A stretch of DNA of 64,000 bases from Yamadazyma tenuis (Eukaryota > Ascomycota > Pichiomycetes > Serinales > Debaryomycetaceae). Shown piece after piece: positions 44,675 to 55,181 of the stretch (positions within the stretch are counted from its first letter, which is position 1; each line of letters begins with the position of its first letter). Under the pieces are notes generated by a model. It had not been told where the DNA came from. It saw nothing but the letters and a program-made list of their open reading frames with translations, and did not search any database. The stretch spans positions 1,195,001 through 1,259,000 of the forward strand of contig NC_089463.1 of assembly GCF_029203305.1 (NCBI RefSeq), written 5' to 3'. The position numbers and the translations under genes were made by a program.

Positions 44675-46444
44675 TTAACGCTTTTTCTTTCCTTTCTTCG
44701 ATTTGGCATCTTTTTGAATTACAATTGTTCCATCCTTAACGTCCTGAGGCTCATCCTTAAACTTTTCCTGTGTTTCGAGGAAAAACATCAAATCTTTAAC
44801 TTGCTCATTCAAATCTTGATTCTGGGCTTCAAGTTCTGTTTTAGAACTTGTGAGGTATTCAACTTTGCTGGACAAGGTTTCATTGAACATTTTAGACTCA
44901 TTTAAGTCCTTGGATAATCTGTTGATTTTCTCATCTTTGAGCTTGATTTTGTCCTTCAATGACGGGATCACATCAAGGTTTATCTGACTAAGCTGCTCGG
45001 TCAATTCATCCACCTTGATTTCTAGATTTGTTATAGCTTTCGTATTCATAATTTCAGTGATCGAGGATCCTCTTCTAGACTTTCCAACAGCATGTCCTGA
45101 ATTCTTTTCGCTCAACAATGCCTCATAGTATTCTTGCTGGCTTGCTAATTGACTGATCAACAACTGCGAGTATTCGAATCCAACTTCATCAACCTTATCG
45201 ATACTACTGTTTGGTTTATCTGAACTCGAAGAACCCTTCTCAGGCAACTCAACTAGCTTTCCATCCGATTGGTTGGTAATAAGCCTATGAACATAGTTAT
45301 CCCCTGCATAGTCCCAAACTCTGGATGTGCTCATTTCCATCGCAAAACAGTGGCCTGTGTTTACAAAGTGCTTGAGTGAATGCTGTTCCGGTGCATACCT
45401 ACTGCAGCCTATGTTACCACATATTAGACATATCCACAAATTGTCTATGGTAGAGCACTCAGCACAAGTTTCTGTTTCTTCCGAAACAGAGTCAAATAGA
45501 GATGACCTCCCGGTGGTAGTACTTTCAGATGTGGTAGAAGTCCCACCGGCTGCAGAATGGGGCAACGCTACACTTTGCATTCTCGCAGAACTGTATTGCA
45601 GAAGCCTTCTGATCGATCTTCGAACTTTTTGATTGGAAACATTATTAGAATACCGACAAATAGGGCATGTATCGTCTTTCCATTTAGATAAACATTGACA
45701 ATGAAACGTATGTTGACAAGGAATTGTCAATAAGCCGGTGACCTCAGCATCCATACGTTCCAAGCAAACTGGGCATGTCGGGAGCTCTACCAAAGTGGTG
45801 TTATCGGTTGAAGTTTTGGTTTCTGGAGACGTAAATGGGTCGTTTAGAAGAAACGGTATCAACGCATCATTTGTAGATTTTACTAACTTAGTATCTTGTG
45901 AGTTGGGGGATTCAATCCGAACGGACTTTACGTATACCACATGACACGCCTCGGGTTCCATGGAATTGAATGGTTTACCATCAAAATTATATTGGAATTC
46001 AGCCGTCTTTACCAAGTCGTTGAACTTCAACAATACTAAGAACCGGTTCGGCTTCTCACTCTTTAGAATCCTTATGTGTGTAATATATGCCATGTATTTC
46101 TCACCAATGAACCCTAGCACATCTGTGGCGGTGAAATATGTGGGGATTGATATGATGGATAACATAGTATCATCGCCTTGATTGGAGACCACAGTACTTT
46201 TCACCTCTTCTGGACCATCATCACTGTCACTGTCATCTTCAAATTCTCGATAGAGACGAACAATTCCTTCACCAAGAAATTTGGCCTTGATAGGCTCTCT
46301 GCTATTCATTTTAAAGGGCTTCTTCTTCTTTGTGTTGTTGATGGATTGAACTTCAAGTTGTGAGTAGCGGTAATCAAGGATGGCTTCTTTGTCCTGGAGA
46401 TCGGGAAATTCAATTACTATATGATAGGAGTCTGTACCTATCAT
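44675..46444 (-). CDS. ETP1: BRAP2/Etp1-like RING and UBP zinc-finger protein
   Basis: A 589-residue protein (S. cerevisiae Etp1 is 585). The start is ATG 46444, since upstream codons lack an ATG. Domains in order: BRAP2 RNA-recognition-like domain (residues about 85-185, with YFTATDVLGFIG); RING-H2 (about 222-262, CPVCLERMDAEV to CPICRYSN); UBP-type zinc finger (about 328-371, CAECSTIDNLWICLICGNIG and HSLKHFVNTGHCFAMEM); a coiled coil (450-575); and a Lys-rich end. BRAP2 homologues are ubiquitin ligases that bind ubiquitin chains; yeast Etp1 was linked to ethanol tolerance and catabolite control. All zinc ligands appear present. Confidence 0.93.
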   Translation of the reverse strand: MIGTDSYHIVIEFPDLQDKEAILDYRYSQLEVQSINNTKKKKPFKMNSREPIKAKFLGEGIVRLYREFEDDSDSDDGPEEVKSTVVSNQGDDTMLSIISIPTYFTATDVLGFIGEKYMAYITHIRILKSEKPNRFLVLLKFNDLVKTAEFQYNFDGKPFNSMEPEACHVVYVKSVRIESPNSQDTKLVKSTNDALIPFLLNDPFTSPETKTSTDNTTLVELPTCPVCLERMDAEVTGLLTIPCQHTFHCQCLSKWKDDTCPICRYSNNVSNQKVRRSIRRLLQYSSARMQSVALPHSAAGGTSTTSESTTTGRSSLFDSVSEETETCAECSTIDNLWICLICGNIGCSRYAPEQHSLKHFVNTGHCFAMEMSTSRVWDYAGDNYVHRLITNQSDGKLVELPEKGSSSSDKPNSSIDKVDEVGFEYSQLLISQLASQQEYYEALLSEKNSGHAVGKSRRGSSITEIMNTKAITNLEIKVDELTEQLSQINLDVIPSLKDKIKLKDEKINRLSKDLNESKMFNETLSSKVEYLTSSKTELEAQNQDLNEQVKDLMFFLETQEKFKDEPQDVKDGTIVIQKDAKSKKGKKKR

Positions 46445-46609
46445 TATCTGCTGCTGAATCTTCAAGCTCTGTTAGACTTGTTATCGCTTTTATCTGCGCG
46501 AAAGAAGTTTTGAGAGGCAGCATGGTTCAGAATAGGATATTTATCTAGGATATATATGTTTTTAATAGTGTTTAGGATATGCTTTGTGTGATACGTTCAG
46601 TTATAACTC

Positions 46610-47458
46610 TCACACCCATCTTTCTATGGGAAATTCGGTCAAACTATTGAGAATCTGCATCTTTCTTCCCGCAAGTTTTTCTTTGACAGGCCCAATGTAG
46701 GCATGTGCTTCAGGATGAGGAACCCAAATGACATGGGCATCTGCTGCTAAACCAGACAAAACACCAGGAATTCCGTCCTCGAAAACCAAACACTCTTCTG
46801 GCTTAATTGGTTCCAAATTTTGGGATTTCCTGTGTTCGTTGAGACTCCCCAAGCAGACATACCAAATATATGGCTCTGGTTTTCCTTTACCTTTTGGAAT
46901 TCTTGTGTCATCTCCGGTGACAATATGGTCTCCAAAAAAGTCGGTGAATCCTTCCAAGTGGTTGGTTTTTCTTTCAAAGTTAAGCTTATTAGAACTAGTT
47001 CCAAGAGCAATTGGAATGCCGTTCTGCTTCAAGTGTGCAAGGATCTCAAACGCTCCGGGTAAATAATTGGCCCTGTGCCACTTGGTGGCCTGGATTTCCA
47101 TGGCCTTTTTAGCGAATTCTTCTGCAGTTATTGGAAGTTGATAATGATCTATGATTATTTTAGTGGCCTCAAGACCTGGAAGTCCTTGCAACTTGATCTT
47201 GACATCCCAAGTCAAAGGACCCTTACCGAACTCTTTGAATAAATCGGAAGTCGCTTCAGTGTAAAGGTCTTCTGTGTTGAGTAAGGTTCCATCCATGTCT
47301 GGAGGTTTGTTAGTACATAATCGATGGGTTAATAATGGGTTGACTCACATACCGAAAAGACATGCTTTAAACTTGCTTGGACTATAGGATATTAGTATTA
47401 TGAGGATAACTCTGTTGGCGTATAAAACACCAGTGTATATATATCACACATACACCAT
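46610..47458 (-). CDS. HAD-superfamily phosphatase (YKL033W-A-like), three exons
   Basis: Spliced on the minus strand: exon 1 47454-47458 (ATGGT), exon 2 47353-47381, exon 3 46610-47298; 723 nt, 240 residues. The joined start is MVPSKFKACLFDMDGTLLN, which restores HAD motif I DxDGT with both aspartates; the unspliced frame lacks the first Asp. Later motifs: LGTSSNKLN (motif II, Ser), the Lys in IPKGKGKPEP (motif III) and VFEDGIPGV (motif IV). S. cerevisiae YKL033W-A has 236 aa. Predicted to dephosphorylate small metabolites such as pseudouridine- or sugar-phosphates, by comparison with HDHD1. The exon structure was worked out from donor, branch and acceptor sites. Confidence 0.88.
47299..47352 (-). 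other. Intron 2 (54 nt) of the HAD gene
   Basis: Donor GTATGT at 47352-47347, branch TACTAAC at 47315-47309, acceptor CAG at 47301-47299. It splits the first Asp codon of motif I (G|AC). Confidence 0.9.
47382..47453 (-). other. Intron 1 (72 nt) of the HAD gene
   Basis: Donor GTATGT at 47453-47448, branch TACTAAT at 47397-47391, acceptor TAG at 47384-47382. It follows only five coding bases, after the second base of codon 2. Confidence 0.85.
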
Positions 47459-47720
47459 TGTGAGTAAGAATGGAAAAATTCAGTTCTAGTGATTGACTTG
47501 AAATGCGCGGTGTATCTCACGCTTCACACTTTAGTGGCCATAATACGACATAGACTTCCAACGGCTCTTACGTATCCCTGGTTGGACAAGAACTACCGCA
47601 TACCACTCACATCCACTAATCTTTAATTTGATCATAAAGACAATTTGCACTACAATGGTGGAACTCATTACCAGAGATAAGTCGGCTGCAAAATAAATAT
47701 AATCCATTCCAAACAAACTA

Positions 47721-48683
47721 TTAAAGAGGAGCGTTTTTAAACAAGTATGAGATACTTTCACCGTTGTGTAATCTTCTGATAGACTCAGCAATCACAGTTG
47801 ACACGTCGATCGTATCTAATTTAGAACACAACTTGAGTTTTTCTTCAAAAGGTACCGTATTGGTACACACAACCCTCTCTAACTTGGAGTTATTGATGTT
47901 CTCAATCGCCTTACCTGATAAGATCCCATGTGTCACAATGGCGATAACCTCTTTTGCCCCGTTATCCAATAATACTTCGGCAGCTTTGGCCAAGGTTCCA
48001 CAAGTATCGGCCATGTCATCCACAATTATACAAATCTTATCAGTTACATCACCAACCAATACCATTCTCGACACTTCGTTTGCTCTGGCTCTTTCCTTGT
48101 GGATTAAAGCAAAGTTCAAGTCCAATCTATCGGCCAAACCAGCAGCTCTTTTGGCACCTCCCGCATCTGGTGATACAATGATAGCTTGTTGGAAGATGAT
48201 CTTTTCTTTGATATATCTCACCACACTTGGTTCAGCATACAAATTGTCAACCGGCACATCGAAAAAGCCTTGAATCTGGGAAGCATGCAAGTCCATGGTG
48301 ATAACATGATCACATCCGGCAGTGGTCAACATATCTGCCATCAATTTGGCGGTTATGGGAGCTCTGGATTTGTCCTTTCTGTCTTGTCTGGCGTATGGGA
48401 AGTTTGGTAATATCACAGTGATTCGACGTGCACTAGCGGTTTTACAGGCGTTAATCATAATTAATAGTTCGATCACTCGATCGTTGACCACTCCCGATCC
48501 TATTTGACAAATGACAAAAAGGTCCTCATCTCTGACTGATTCACCTATGGAAAACTGCACTTCCCCAGTGGAATCTCTTTTGATTTCACTGGGCGTGAGC
48601 TTCAACCCAAGACGTTTGGCAACAAGTTCTGCCAAACCTTTGTGAACATCACTTGCTAATAATTTAATCGAGTTGGTGGACAT
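47721..48683 (-). CDS. PRS3: Ribose-phosphate pyrophosphokinase subunit Prs3
   Basis: A 320-residue PRPP synthase, the same length as S. cerevisiae Prs3 and nearly collinear. The flexible loop and PRPP-binding signature [10 protein letters not shown] (DDMxDTxxT) is intact, as are the ATP loop [18 protein letters not shown] and the metal-site [12 protein letters not shown]. The conserved PDAGGAKRA is also present. It makes PRPP from ribose-5-phosphate and ATP for purine, pyrimidine, His and Trp synthesis. Start ATG 48683. There is no Prs1/Prs5-type insertion, so it belongs to the Prs2/3/4 class. The 37-bp C-run-rich leader (GGGGGGCC complement) precedes it. Confidence 0.96.
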   Translation of the reverse strand: MSTNSIKLLASDVHKGLAELVAKRLGLKLTPSEIKRDSTGEVQFSIGESVRDEDLFVICQIGSGVVNDRVIELLIMINACKTASARRITVILPNFPYARQDRKDKSRAPITAKLMADMLTTAGCDHVITMDLHASQIQGFFDVPVDNLYAEPSVVRYIKEKIIFQQAIIVSPDAGGAKRAAGLADRLDLNFALIHKERARANEVSRMVLVGDVTDKICIIVDDMADTCGTLAKAAEVLLDNGAKEVIAIVTHGILSGKAIENINNSKLERVVCTNTVPFEEKLKLCSKLDTIDVSTVIAESIRRLHNGESISYLFKNAPL

Positions 48684-48933
48684 GTTTGTGGGGGGCCGAA
48701 AACAAAAAATATTAAGTCCAGGGTGGTTGTTGCAAAGTGCTAGGGAATTAAGAAACAGCTGTGGTCAACTGGCTGAAAAAAATTCTTTGCAAATGTGGGT
48801 GAAAGCTGGGGGTTTAATAGGGCCGGGTTTTTTTTTTCTTCCTATGGAACGAAAGAGATGGCGATGTGCGAAAGTCGATAATAATTTTATTGGTTGTGTA
48901 TAAAGCATAGGCATGGAAGAAAAGCTATTGCTA

Positions 48934-50526
48934 TCAAAATAAGTCATCAAGGTCGTCGGCGTTGTCAGCGTTGTTGTCACTGTCATCGTCATTGTCATCA
49001 TCGTTGTTATGGTCGTTTTCGCTGTTATCATTTTCATTAGCGTTTTGCGTGCCATTTTGATTCTCGCTGGCTCCTACACCACCTTCTTCATCTTCATCCT
49101 CGTCATCTTCCTCTTCTTCTTCTTCGAGAATCTTGGCCAACTCACGCTTCTTGCTATCAAGAGACGCTTTCAACGTGTTATAGTTGCTCTGGAACTTCAT
49201 CTTCATCATCCTGTGCGTGGCATTAGCCAAGGCCTTTCTATTCAGCTCAACTGCTCTCTCGAGATCTCCAATCTCTTCTTGTAACATCTTGGCATGCTGG
49301 GTTCCAGCCTTATGTTCCTCGTCTTCATCCTCGTCATCTTCATCATCTTCTTCGTCATCGTCATCATCATCCTCGTCATTCTCGTCGTCATTATCCTCTT
49401 CTTCGTCTTCTTCGTCTTCAGCCCCAGATATGGCTCCCTCTATCACCATGTTCTCGTCATCGAAATCACCATCCATGACTCCCACATTGGTGTCCAAGGC
49501 CTTGGCCAACTCTTCTTCCAAGTCAATGTTCTCCTCTTCATCTTCCATACCCATAAGATCTTCACTGATAAGTTCAGTTTGATACAGATTGACGGTGGAA
49601 AATTGTGCCACTGGGGGAGGTGAAGGCGAAAACTTGGCTGATCCGATCATTTGGGCCCTGTTTCCATCGAGAATCTCGAAATGTGACTCTTCGGCCTCAT
49701 TATCCAATCGTATTAATTCGTCCACCTTGGCTTCTATATCATTCATGACCCGGTGATTGATCTTCCGCGGTCTGAATCTGCGGTACACATCTTCGAAAGG
49801 CTGGGTGAGCCCATCTCTCAATACTGGTCTTGTCTCTTTGATCTCATGGCCCGGTGATATATTGTACAATGGGTGCTTATAGTGACTTTTACTAGGGACT
49901 TCAAAGTCGGTTTCGAGATTCAAGTCATTGGGGGTAACAGGTTTGATCACCAATAGCATTTGGCACAAGTCTAGAATCTTGAAGATATTCTTCTTATCGA
50001 TTGTCTTGAACACTTCACTTATAGTTGGTAAGTCCACCAACCGAGCAGAGTATATGCTACCTTTTACATTTACCAATGCCTTTTCTTTGGTCAACCATTT
50101 GACATTGATTCCACTAAAGTCATTTGCTCCAACAGCGTTGTGAACATGGTCCAAATTGATATCGTTCAAGAACCTTATTATTATCCCGTTCTCAATCAAT
50201 GGATCATCTTCCATATCAGGTGTCTCACTATCATATCCTTCACCGGGAACCCGGGTTGGTTTAATTCTGACTTTTGGAACTCGTTTCACTTGCAGTGTGA
50301 CCCCTTCAATGCCGATGGCATCGAGTTGATGAGTTTTCTTGGGCCCAAGACTGATTTTTAACTTCTGAATTTTATTTGGATTTGTGACCTTGGGTGGTTT
50401 TGGAACATTCAATTTGATTTTGGGGAGCTTAGTCGGCGCCTTGGAACTCTTGGACGCAGTTTCGCCACTGTTGTTTGACGATCCGCCAGTGCCTCCTATC
50501 TTGAGCTTCAACTTCAATGGCGCCAT
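48934..50526 (-). CDS. TAF7: TFIID subunit Taf7
   Basis: A 530-residue TAFII55-family protein. The frame opens at TTG 50535, but ATG 50526 begins MAPLKLKLKIGG. The TAFII55 N-terminal domain is at residues about 115-255 (ENGIIIRFLNDINLDHV, VNVKGSIYSARLVDLPTISEVFKTID, CQMLLV). A very acidic run of Asp/Glu lies at about 360-410 and a second Asp/Asn-rich tail at the end. Taf7 contacts Taf1 in TFIID and restrains its acetyltransferase activity. It is divergent from YPK9, whose frame opens on the opposite strand inside this start. Confidence 0.93.
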   Translation of the reverse strand: MAPLKLKLKIGGTGGSSNNSGETASKSSKAPTKLPKIKLNVPKPPKVTNPNKIQKLKISLGPKKTHQLDAIGIEGVTLQVKRVPKVRIKPTRVPGEGYDSETPDMEDDPLIENGIIIRFLNDINLDHVHNAVGANDFSGINVKWLTKEKALVNVKGSIYSARLVDLPTISEVFKTIDKKNIFKILDLCQMLLVIKPVTPNDLNLETDFEVPSKSHYKHPLYNISPGHEIKETRPVLRDGLTQPFEDVYRRFRPRKINHRVMNDIEAKVDELIRLDNEAEESHFEILDGNRAQMIGSAKFSPSPPPVAQFSTVNLYQTELISEDLMGMEDEEENIDLEEELAKALDTNVGVMDGDFDDENMVIEGAISGAEDEEDEEEDNDDENDEDDDDDDEEDDEDDEDEDEEHKAGTQHAKMLQEEIGDLERAVELNRKALANATHRMMKMKFQSNYNTLKASLDSKKRELAKILEEEEEEDDEDEDEEGGVGASENQNGTQNANENDNSENDHNNDDDNDDDSDNNADNADDLDDLF

Positions 50527-50621
50527 ATTGTGCAATTACAAGTAATGTTTTTGTTGGTATCAAAAATTCTTCGATGTCGCGAAATTGCTTGAAGACTATC
50601 AGAGTTTCAGGACGAAAAGAT

Positions 50622-53600
50622 ATGGGAAGAAGGAACCTGAAACACAGAAAGCGTCCAAGCGATGTTGCTCCTGAACCTACAGGGGACGAAACACGATCAA
50701 CCGTTAGGTCTTTCTCCCGTTCACAATCTGGTTCTCGGTCTAGGTCTCAGTCAGTGGATCGTTACAAAGCAAGGTCCTTATCAAGATCCAGTTTATCCAG
50801 AAGAGGATCTGTCGTTTCTCAGGAAAGCGTACTCAATGAAGGAAACAATAATGAAATCTACTCTGGTGCTGGATCAGAGATTATCCCTTCATCCATCACT
50901 TCTTTTCACTATCCCCATAGCTTTGGGTCTAGAAGACACCAATCAGCCGCATCGGCAGAGACATCTCCATTATTACATACTCGAGAAGATGTGGAGTCGG
51001 TGAAGTCGTATGGAACCAACGCATCTAATGATGAAGCCGCTAATTTCAAGTTCTTCAAATTGGAAGAAATAGAACTGGCACCAGGAGGGTCTACTTATGA
51101 GAACCCAGAAGAAATCGTCGACTATAATACTGACTGGGTCTATCCTATTGATAAGTACGGAGCTCAGGATATAGAGAATGAGAATCCGATATTTGAAGAG
51201 GATGACGGTGATGACCAAAGAAGTTATGGGTCTTCGGAATTCGAAAGAAGACGTAGAAGTAGTGGAAGCAGTAGAGGCTCCAGTGAGGAGTTATTAAACG
51301 ACCTTGAAGATGAAGCAGAGAGAGAAGAGTTTGAGTACAAGTCAGAGTACCAGAGATACTATTTGGCGGAGGAGGACTTGGTTATTGGTATTGCTGGGTA
51401 TCAAAATAATATTTTGAAGCAAACAATGTACTATTTATTATGCACAATAACTCTTGGTATGGCATACTTGGTGTTGAGATGGCTTCCAAGATACAGAATC
51501 AACTTGATCGGTGATCCTTGTCCCTTAGGAAAAGCGGACTGGTGTGTGGTCGAAAATGAGTATGGTGAGTTGTCTGTGGTTGATATCGAAAAGAAACGAC
51601 TCAACCAGAGATTGTCTTCCTTTTTGAATATTTCTGACGATAAGGACGACGGTGAGGTAAACCACCAAATCTCGGATCCTATAATTGGACATATGCATAC
51701 CTTCAAGTACAGATACTTGAAGTTTTTCTATAATCCTGTGGAAGATATATTTAAGACTAACAACAACTGGTTTGATCAAAGTTGGACAAACAGTAACAAA
51801 ATTGCTGATGGTGTTCCTCAGTCACTCTTTGAAGAAAGGGCAATGATTTTTGAAGAAAATTCCATTGAAATTGACGATAAGCCAATACTAAGTTTATTGT
51901 TGGAAGAGGTTTTGCACCCATTTTACGTGTTTCAGATTTTTTCGATTCTTTTATGGTTAGTCGATGACTATTTCTACTATGCCAGTTGTATCTTCATAAT
52001 CTCAATGATTTCCATTGTCAATACCTTGGTCGAAACCCAATCCACAATGAAGAAATTGAAGAGTATCTCTATCTTCAACTGCGAAGTAAGGGTTTGGAGA
52101 AACGAATTTTGGAAGACGGTTCTTCTGAACGAATTGGTTCCTGGTGATATCTTTGAAGTTGATCCATCGTTGAACGCAATGCCATGTGATTGTTTGTTGA
52201 TCAATGGTGAAGTAATTGTGAACGAATCAATGTTAACGGGAGAAAGTGTTCCAGTTACTAAAAGCTGTCTCCAAGACGAACAGTTAGAGCTCATTAAGGA
52301 TAATATCAATGTAAACTTGCCCAAGTCATATTTATACAATGGGACCAAAATTTTAAAGAGAAAATCCCATAATGATGAACCTGTCAAAGCTTTGGTCGTG
52401 AAGACCGGATTCAACACCACCAAGGGCTCATTGATCAGATCGATGTTGTTTCCAAAACCTATCGGGTTCAAGTTCTACCAAGACTCATTCAAGTACATTG
52501 GCTTCATGTCGTTCATCGCATTCACCGGGTTTATTTATTCCACCGTCAATTTCATAAAGTTGGGCGTACCCAAATCATTGATGATCTTGAGAGCTTTGGA
52601 CATCATCACCATTGTCGTTCCACCTGCCTTGCCAGCAACTTTGACCATTGGTACCACTTTTGCAATCAACCGGTTAAAGAGTTACCAAATCTACTGTATA
52701 TCACCAACCAGAGTCAACATTGGAGGCAAGTTGGATGTTATTTGCTTTGATAAAACTGGAACCTTAACCGAAGATGGTTTAGATGTGTTGGGAGTTCACT
52801 TAGTCAACAATGCCGTTGGCAGAAAGGAAATGAAGTTTGACACTTTAGCCAGAGGAATTGAGGATATTGTTATTAATCGATCCAGTGTCCATGATTCTAA
52901 CAACGGCCCATTGTTAGTTGCGTTGATGTCCACATGCCACTCGCTCAGGAAAATTGACGACGATATTCTAGGAGATCCATTGGACTATAAGATGTTTGAG
53001 TTTACCGATTCCAACTTGAAGGACCTGGAGATGCCAATTATTGAGAACTACTACGGCCATTACCGCATCCTTAAAGAGCTAGAATTTGAGTCTAACATAA
53101 GACGAATGAGTGTAGTGGTAGAAACCAACCATTCTCGGCTAGTGCTCTGTAAAGGTGCTCCGGAAGTCATGGTGGACATTTGCACAAAACAGTCGATTCC
53201 AGAAGATTTCTTTGATCTTTTACACAAATACACTAATAGTGGGTATCGTGTTATTGCCTGTGCATATAAACCTATTCGGAGTAAAGTAGATATGAACCGT
53301 GAATCGTTGGAATCGAATATGCAGTTCCTAGGCTTTATAGTGTTTGAAAATAAGTTGAAGGCGAACTCAGCACCCACCATTCACCACTTACACGATGCCA
53401 AAATCAGAACCATCATGTGTACTGGAGACAATATTCTCACGGCAATAAGTGTTGGAAAAGAGTGTGGAATTCTAGAAAAAGAAGAAGCCATATACGTTCC
53501 CCGGTTCACTGAAAACCCTGAAGCCGACGAACTTGTGTGGGAGAACATCAATGATCCGGGAATATTGTTGGACTCTACCACCCTCAATCCACTCTCTATT

Positions 53601-54671
53601 AAAGACTACGATTATAAGTACAAATTTGCCATAACCGGTAAGTTTTTCAAGTACTTGTTAACCAACTTCAAGGACCACGAAAGCTTCCAGCAAGTGCTCT
53701 TATATTGTGACATTTTTGCCCGGATGTCACCTGATGAGAAACACGAGCTTGTCAATCAGCTCCAGAAAATCGACTATACAGTTGGGTTTATTGGTGATGG
53801 TGCGAACGACTGCGGAGCATTAAAAGCTGCCAATGTGGGAGTTTCATTGAGTGAAGCCGAAGCGTCCATTGCCGCTCCATTCACGTCAAGAGTGTTCGAA
53901 GTGTCGTGCTTGCTCGATGTCATCAGAGAAGGCAGGGCGAGCTTGGTGACGAGTTTCTCGAGTTTTAAGTTCATGTCGCTTTACTCGGCCATTCAATTCA
54001 TCACAGTCACAATTCTCTACAAACGAGGTACCAACTTGGGAGATTTCCAGTTCTTATACATCGACATGATTTTGATTTTGCCGTTGGCAATCTTCATGTC
54101 CTGGTCACAGGCTAATAAGCGGATTATACCCAAACGACCATCGGCGAATCTTGTACTGCCCCGGATTTTGGTTCTGCTTGTGGGTAATATTGTGATACTT
54201 CTTATATTCCAGGTGATTTTGTGGCGGATGATCCAGCGTGAGCCTTGGTATGTGGTTCCTGTACCGGGGGATGATGAAAACGTCAAGAGTTTCGATAACT
54301 CTGTGCTCTTTTTGTTTTCGAATCTTCAGTATATCGTGGTATCGTTGCTCCTCGCAGAAGGTCCGCCGTACCGGGAGCCACTCCACAAAAACGTTCCGTA
54401 CGTGATGACAGTAATTGCCAGTGTGGCAGTGTCATGTGGATTGTTCTTGATCGATAGTGACGGATCACTTGGTAATATTTTCCAGTTGGTTAACTTACCC
54501 ACCCAGTACTATGTGATTATTATGGTGATGTCGGCTATAAACTACGGAGTTTTGTACGTGATGCGGCGGTGGGTGTATGGGTCAATTCATGCAGCCTATA
54601 AGAGGGTGCTAGGATCCCGCCACAGCAAAAAAGCCTATAAGAACATGCAAAAACGAGTGGTGCTGGTGTAA
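50622..54671 (+). CDS. YPK9: P5B-type ATPase Ypk9 (lysosomal polyamine/metal transporter)
   Basis: From ATG 50622 a 1349-residue P-type ATPase. The frame reaches back to ATG 50517, but that would run through the TAF7 start, so 50622 (MGRRNLKHRK) is preferred; ATG 50574 is also possible. The Arg/Ser-rich N-tail (1-190) precedes P5B features: PPALPATLTIG in TM4, the phosphorylation motif DKTGTLTEDG with Asp710, and GDGANDCGALKAANVGVSLSEAE. The A-domain motif is MLTGESVPVTK. S. cerevisiae Ypk9 (1472 aa) and human ATP13A2 export polyamines from the vacuole or lysosome. CTG at 54156-54158 and 54174-54176 fall where serine is usual. Confidence 0.94.
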   Translation: MGRRNLKHRKRPSDVAPEPTGDETRSTVRSFSRSQSGSRSRSQSVDRYKARSLSRSSLSRRGSVVSQESVLNEGNNNEIYSGAGSEIIPSSITSFHYPHSFGSRRHQSAASAETSPLLHTREDVESVKSYGTNASNDEAANFKFFKLEEIELAPGGSTYENPEEIVDYNTDWVYPIDKYGAQDIENENPIFEEDDGDDQRSYGSSEFERRRRSSGSSRGSSEELLNDLEDEAEREEFEYKSEYQRYYLAEEDLVIGIAGYQNNILKQTMYYLLCTITLGMAYLVLRWLPRYRINLIGDPCPLGKADWCVVENEYGELSVVDIEKKRLNQRLSSFLNISDDKDDGEVNHQISDPIIGHMHTFKYRYLKFFYNPVEDIFKTNNNWFDQSWTNSNKIADGVPQSLFEERAMIFEENSIEIDDKPILSLLLEEVLHPFYVFQIFSILLWLVDDYFYYASCIFIISMISIVNTLVETQSTMKKLKSISIFNCEVRVWRNEFWKTVLLNELVPGDIFEVDPSLNAMPCDCLLINGEVIVNESMLTGESVPVTKSCLQDEQLELIKDNINVNLPKSYLYNGTKILKRKSHNDEPVKALVVKTGFNTTKGSLIRSMLFPKPIGFKFYQDSFKYIGFMSFIAFTGFIYSTVNFIKLGVPKSLMILRALDIITIVVPPALPATLTIGTTFAINRLKSYQIYCISPTRVNIGGKLDVICFDKTGTLTEDGLDVLGVHLVNNAVGRKEMKFDTLARGIEDIVINRSSVHDSNNGPLLVALMSTCHSLRKIDDDILGDPLDYKMFEFTDSNLKDLEMPIIENYYGHYRILKELEFESNIRRMSVVVETNHSRLVLCKGAPEVMVDICTKQSIPEDFFDLLHKYTNSGYRVIACAYKPIRSKVDMNRESLESNMQFLGFIVFENKLKANSAPTIHHLHDAKIRTIMCTGDNILTAISVGKECGILEKEEAIYVPRFTENPEADELVWENINDPGILLDSTTLNPLSIKDYDYKYKFAITGKFFKYLLTNFKDHESFQQVLLYCDIFARMSPDEKHELVNQLQKIDYTVGFIGDGANDCGALKAANVGVSLSEAEASIAAPFTSRVFEVSCLLDVIREGRASLVTSFSSFKFMSLYSAIQFITVTILYKRGTNLGDFQFLYIDMILILPLAIFMSWSQANKRIIPKRPSANLVLPRILVLLVGNIVILLIFQVILWRMIQREPWYVVPVPGDDENVKSFDNSVLFLFSNLQYIVVSLLLAEGPPYREPLHKNVPYVMTVIASVAVSCGLFLIDSDGSLGNIFQLVNLPTQYYVIIMVMSAINYGVLYVMRRWVYGSIHAAYKRVLGSRHSKKAYKNMQKRVVLV

Positions 54672-55181
54672 GTTTCGGGGATAACCCGCTATATTTCGTA
54701 GTTTAATCCATTCACCCTCATATTTAATATAATGGGGTTCTCCACAATATAATGTAAAGGTGGTGTGGACAGTCACACCACCGCACAACTAGGGCAGTTC
54801 ACCGACACTCCGAGCCCGACACCACTTATGGCCCCACAAAGTCGTGCCCGCGCCCGCTCAACAAATTTTTCCGTCAAGTTAAGTCCGTTTCTGCAGACCC
54901 TATGAAGGAAGAAGTATTAGTAGAACCCGCTCTTTTAATGGGCATTCATGCAATGATCGATCAACAAGATGGTTCTGTTTATAATAGGTATTCAACCGTC
55001 TCGGTGCCGTCCGATACCCCGTAAAGCCAAAACTTAAGTTTTTGTCTGCAAAACCAGCTATCGCCGAACAGACTTGCGCAGACGCAGTTGTGGGGCCTGA
55101 TCATCTCTATAAATATCACCAGTTTCCCCGGACTTTTTTCGCTCCCAGACAGCAAACAAGGTCTTTTAAACCCTGCTTACA
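54672..55181. other. Promoter of the ATO gene with GC-rich block
   Basis: 510 bp. A GC- and CA-rich block lies at about 54760-54870 (CACACCACCGCACAAC), followed by a CGATACCCCG element near 55012, and TATAAATA at about 55109-55116, 66 bp before the ATG. No frame of note. ATO genes are strongly glucose-repressed in yeasts; the GC-rich motifs may be carbon-control sites, but none is an exact textbook match. Confidence 0.45.

Noticed and set aside
48765..49055. Thr/Met repeat frame (96 codons, minus strand)
   Set aside because: Out-of-frame reading of the Asp/Asn-rich end of TAF7 and its 3' flank.
49184..49623. Ser-rich and Phe/Ile-rich frames of 109-132 codons opposite TAF7
   Set aside because: Shadows of the acidic GAN/GAT codons of TAF7 read on the other strand.
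51431..54468. Several minus-strand frames of 60-160 codons inside YPK9
   Set aside because: Antisense shadows of a long conserved gene.
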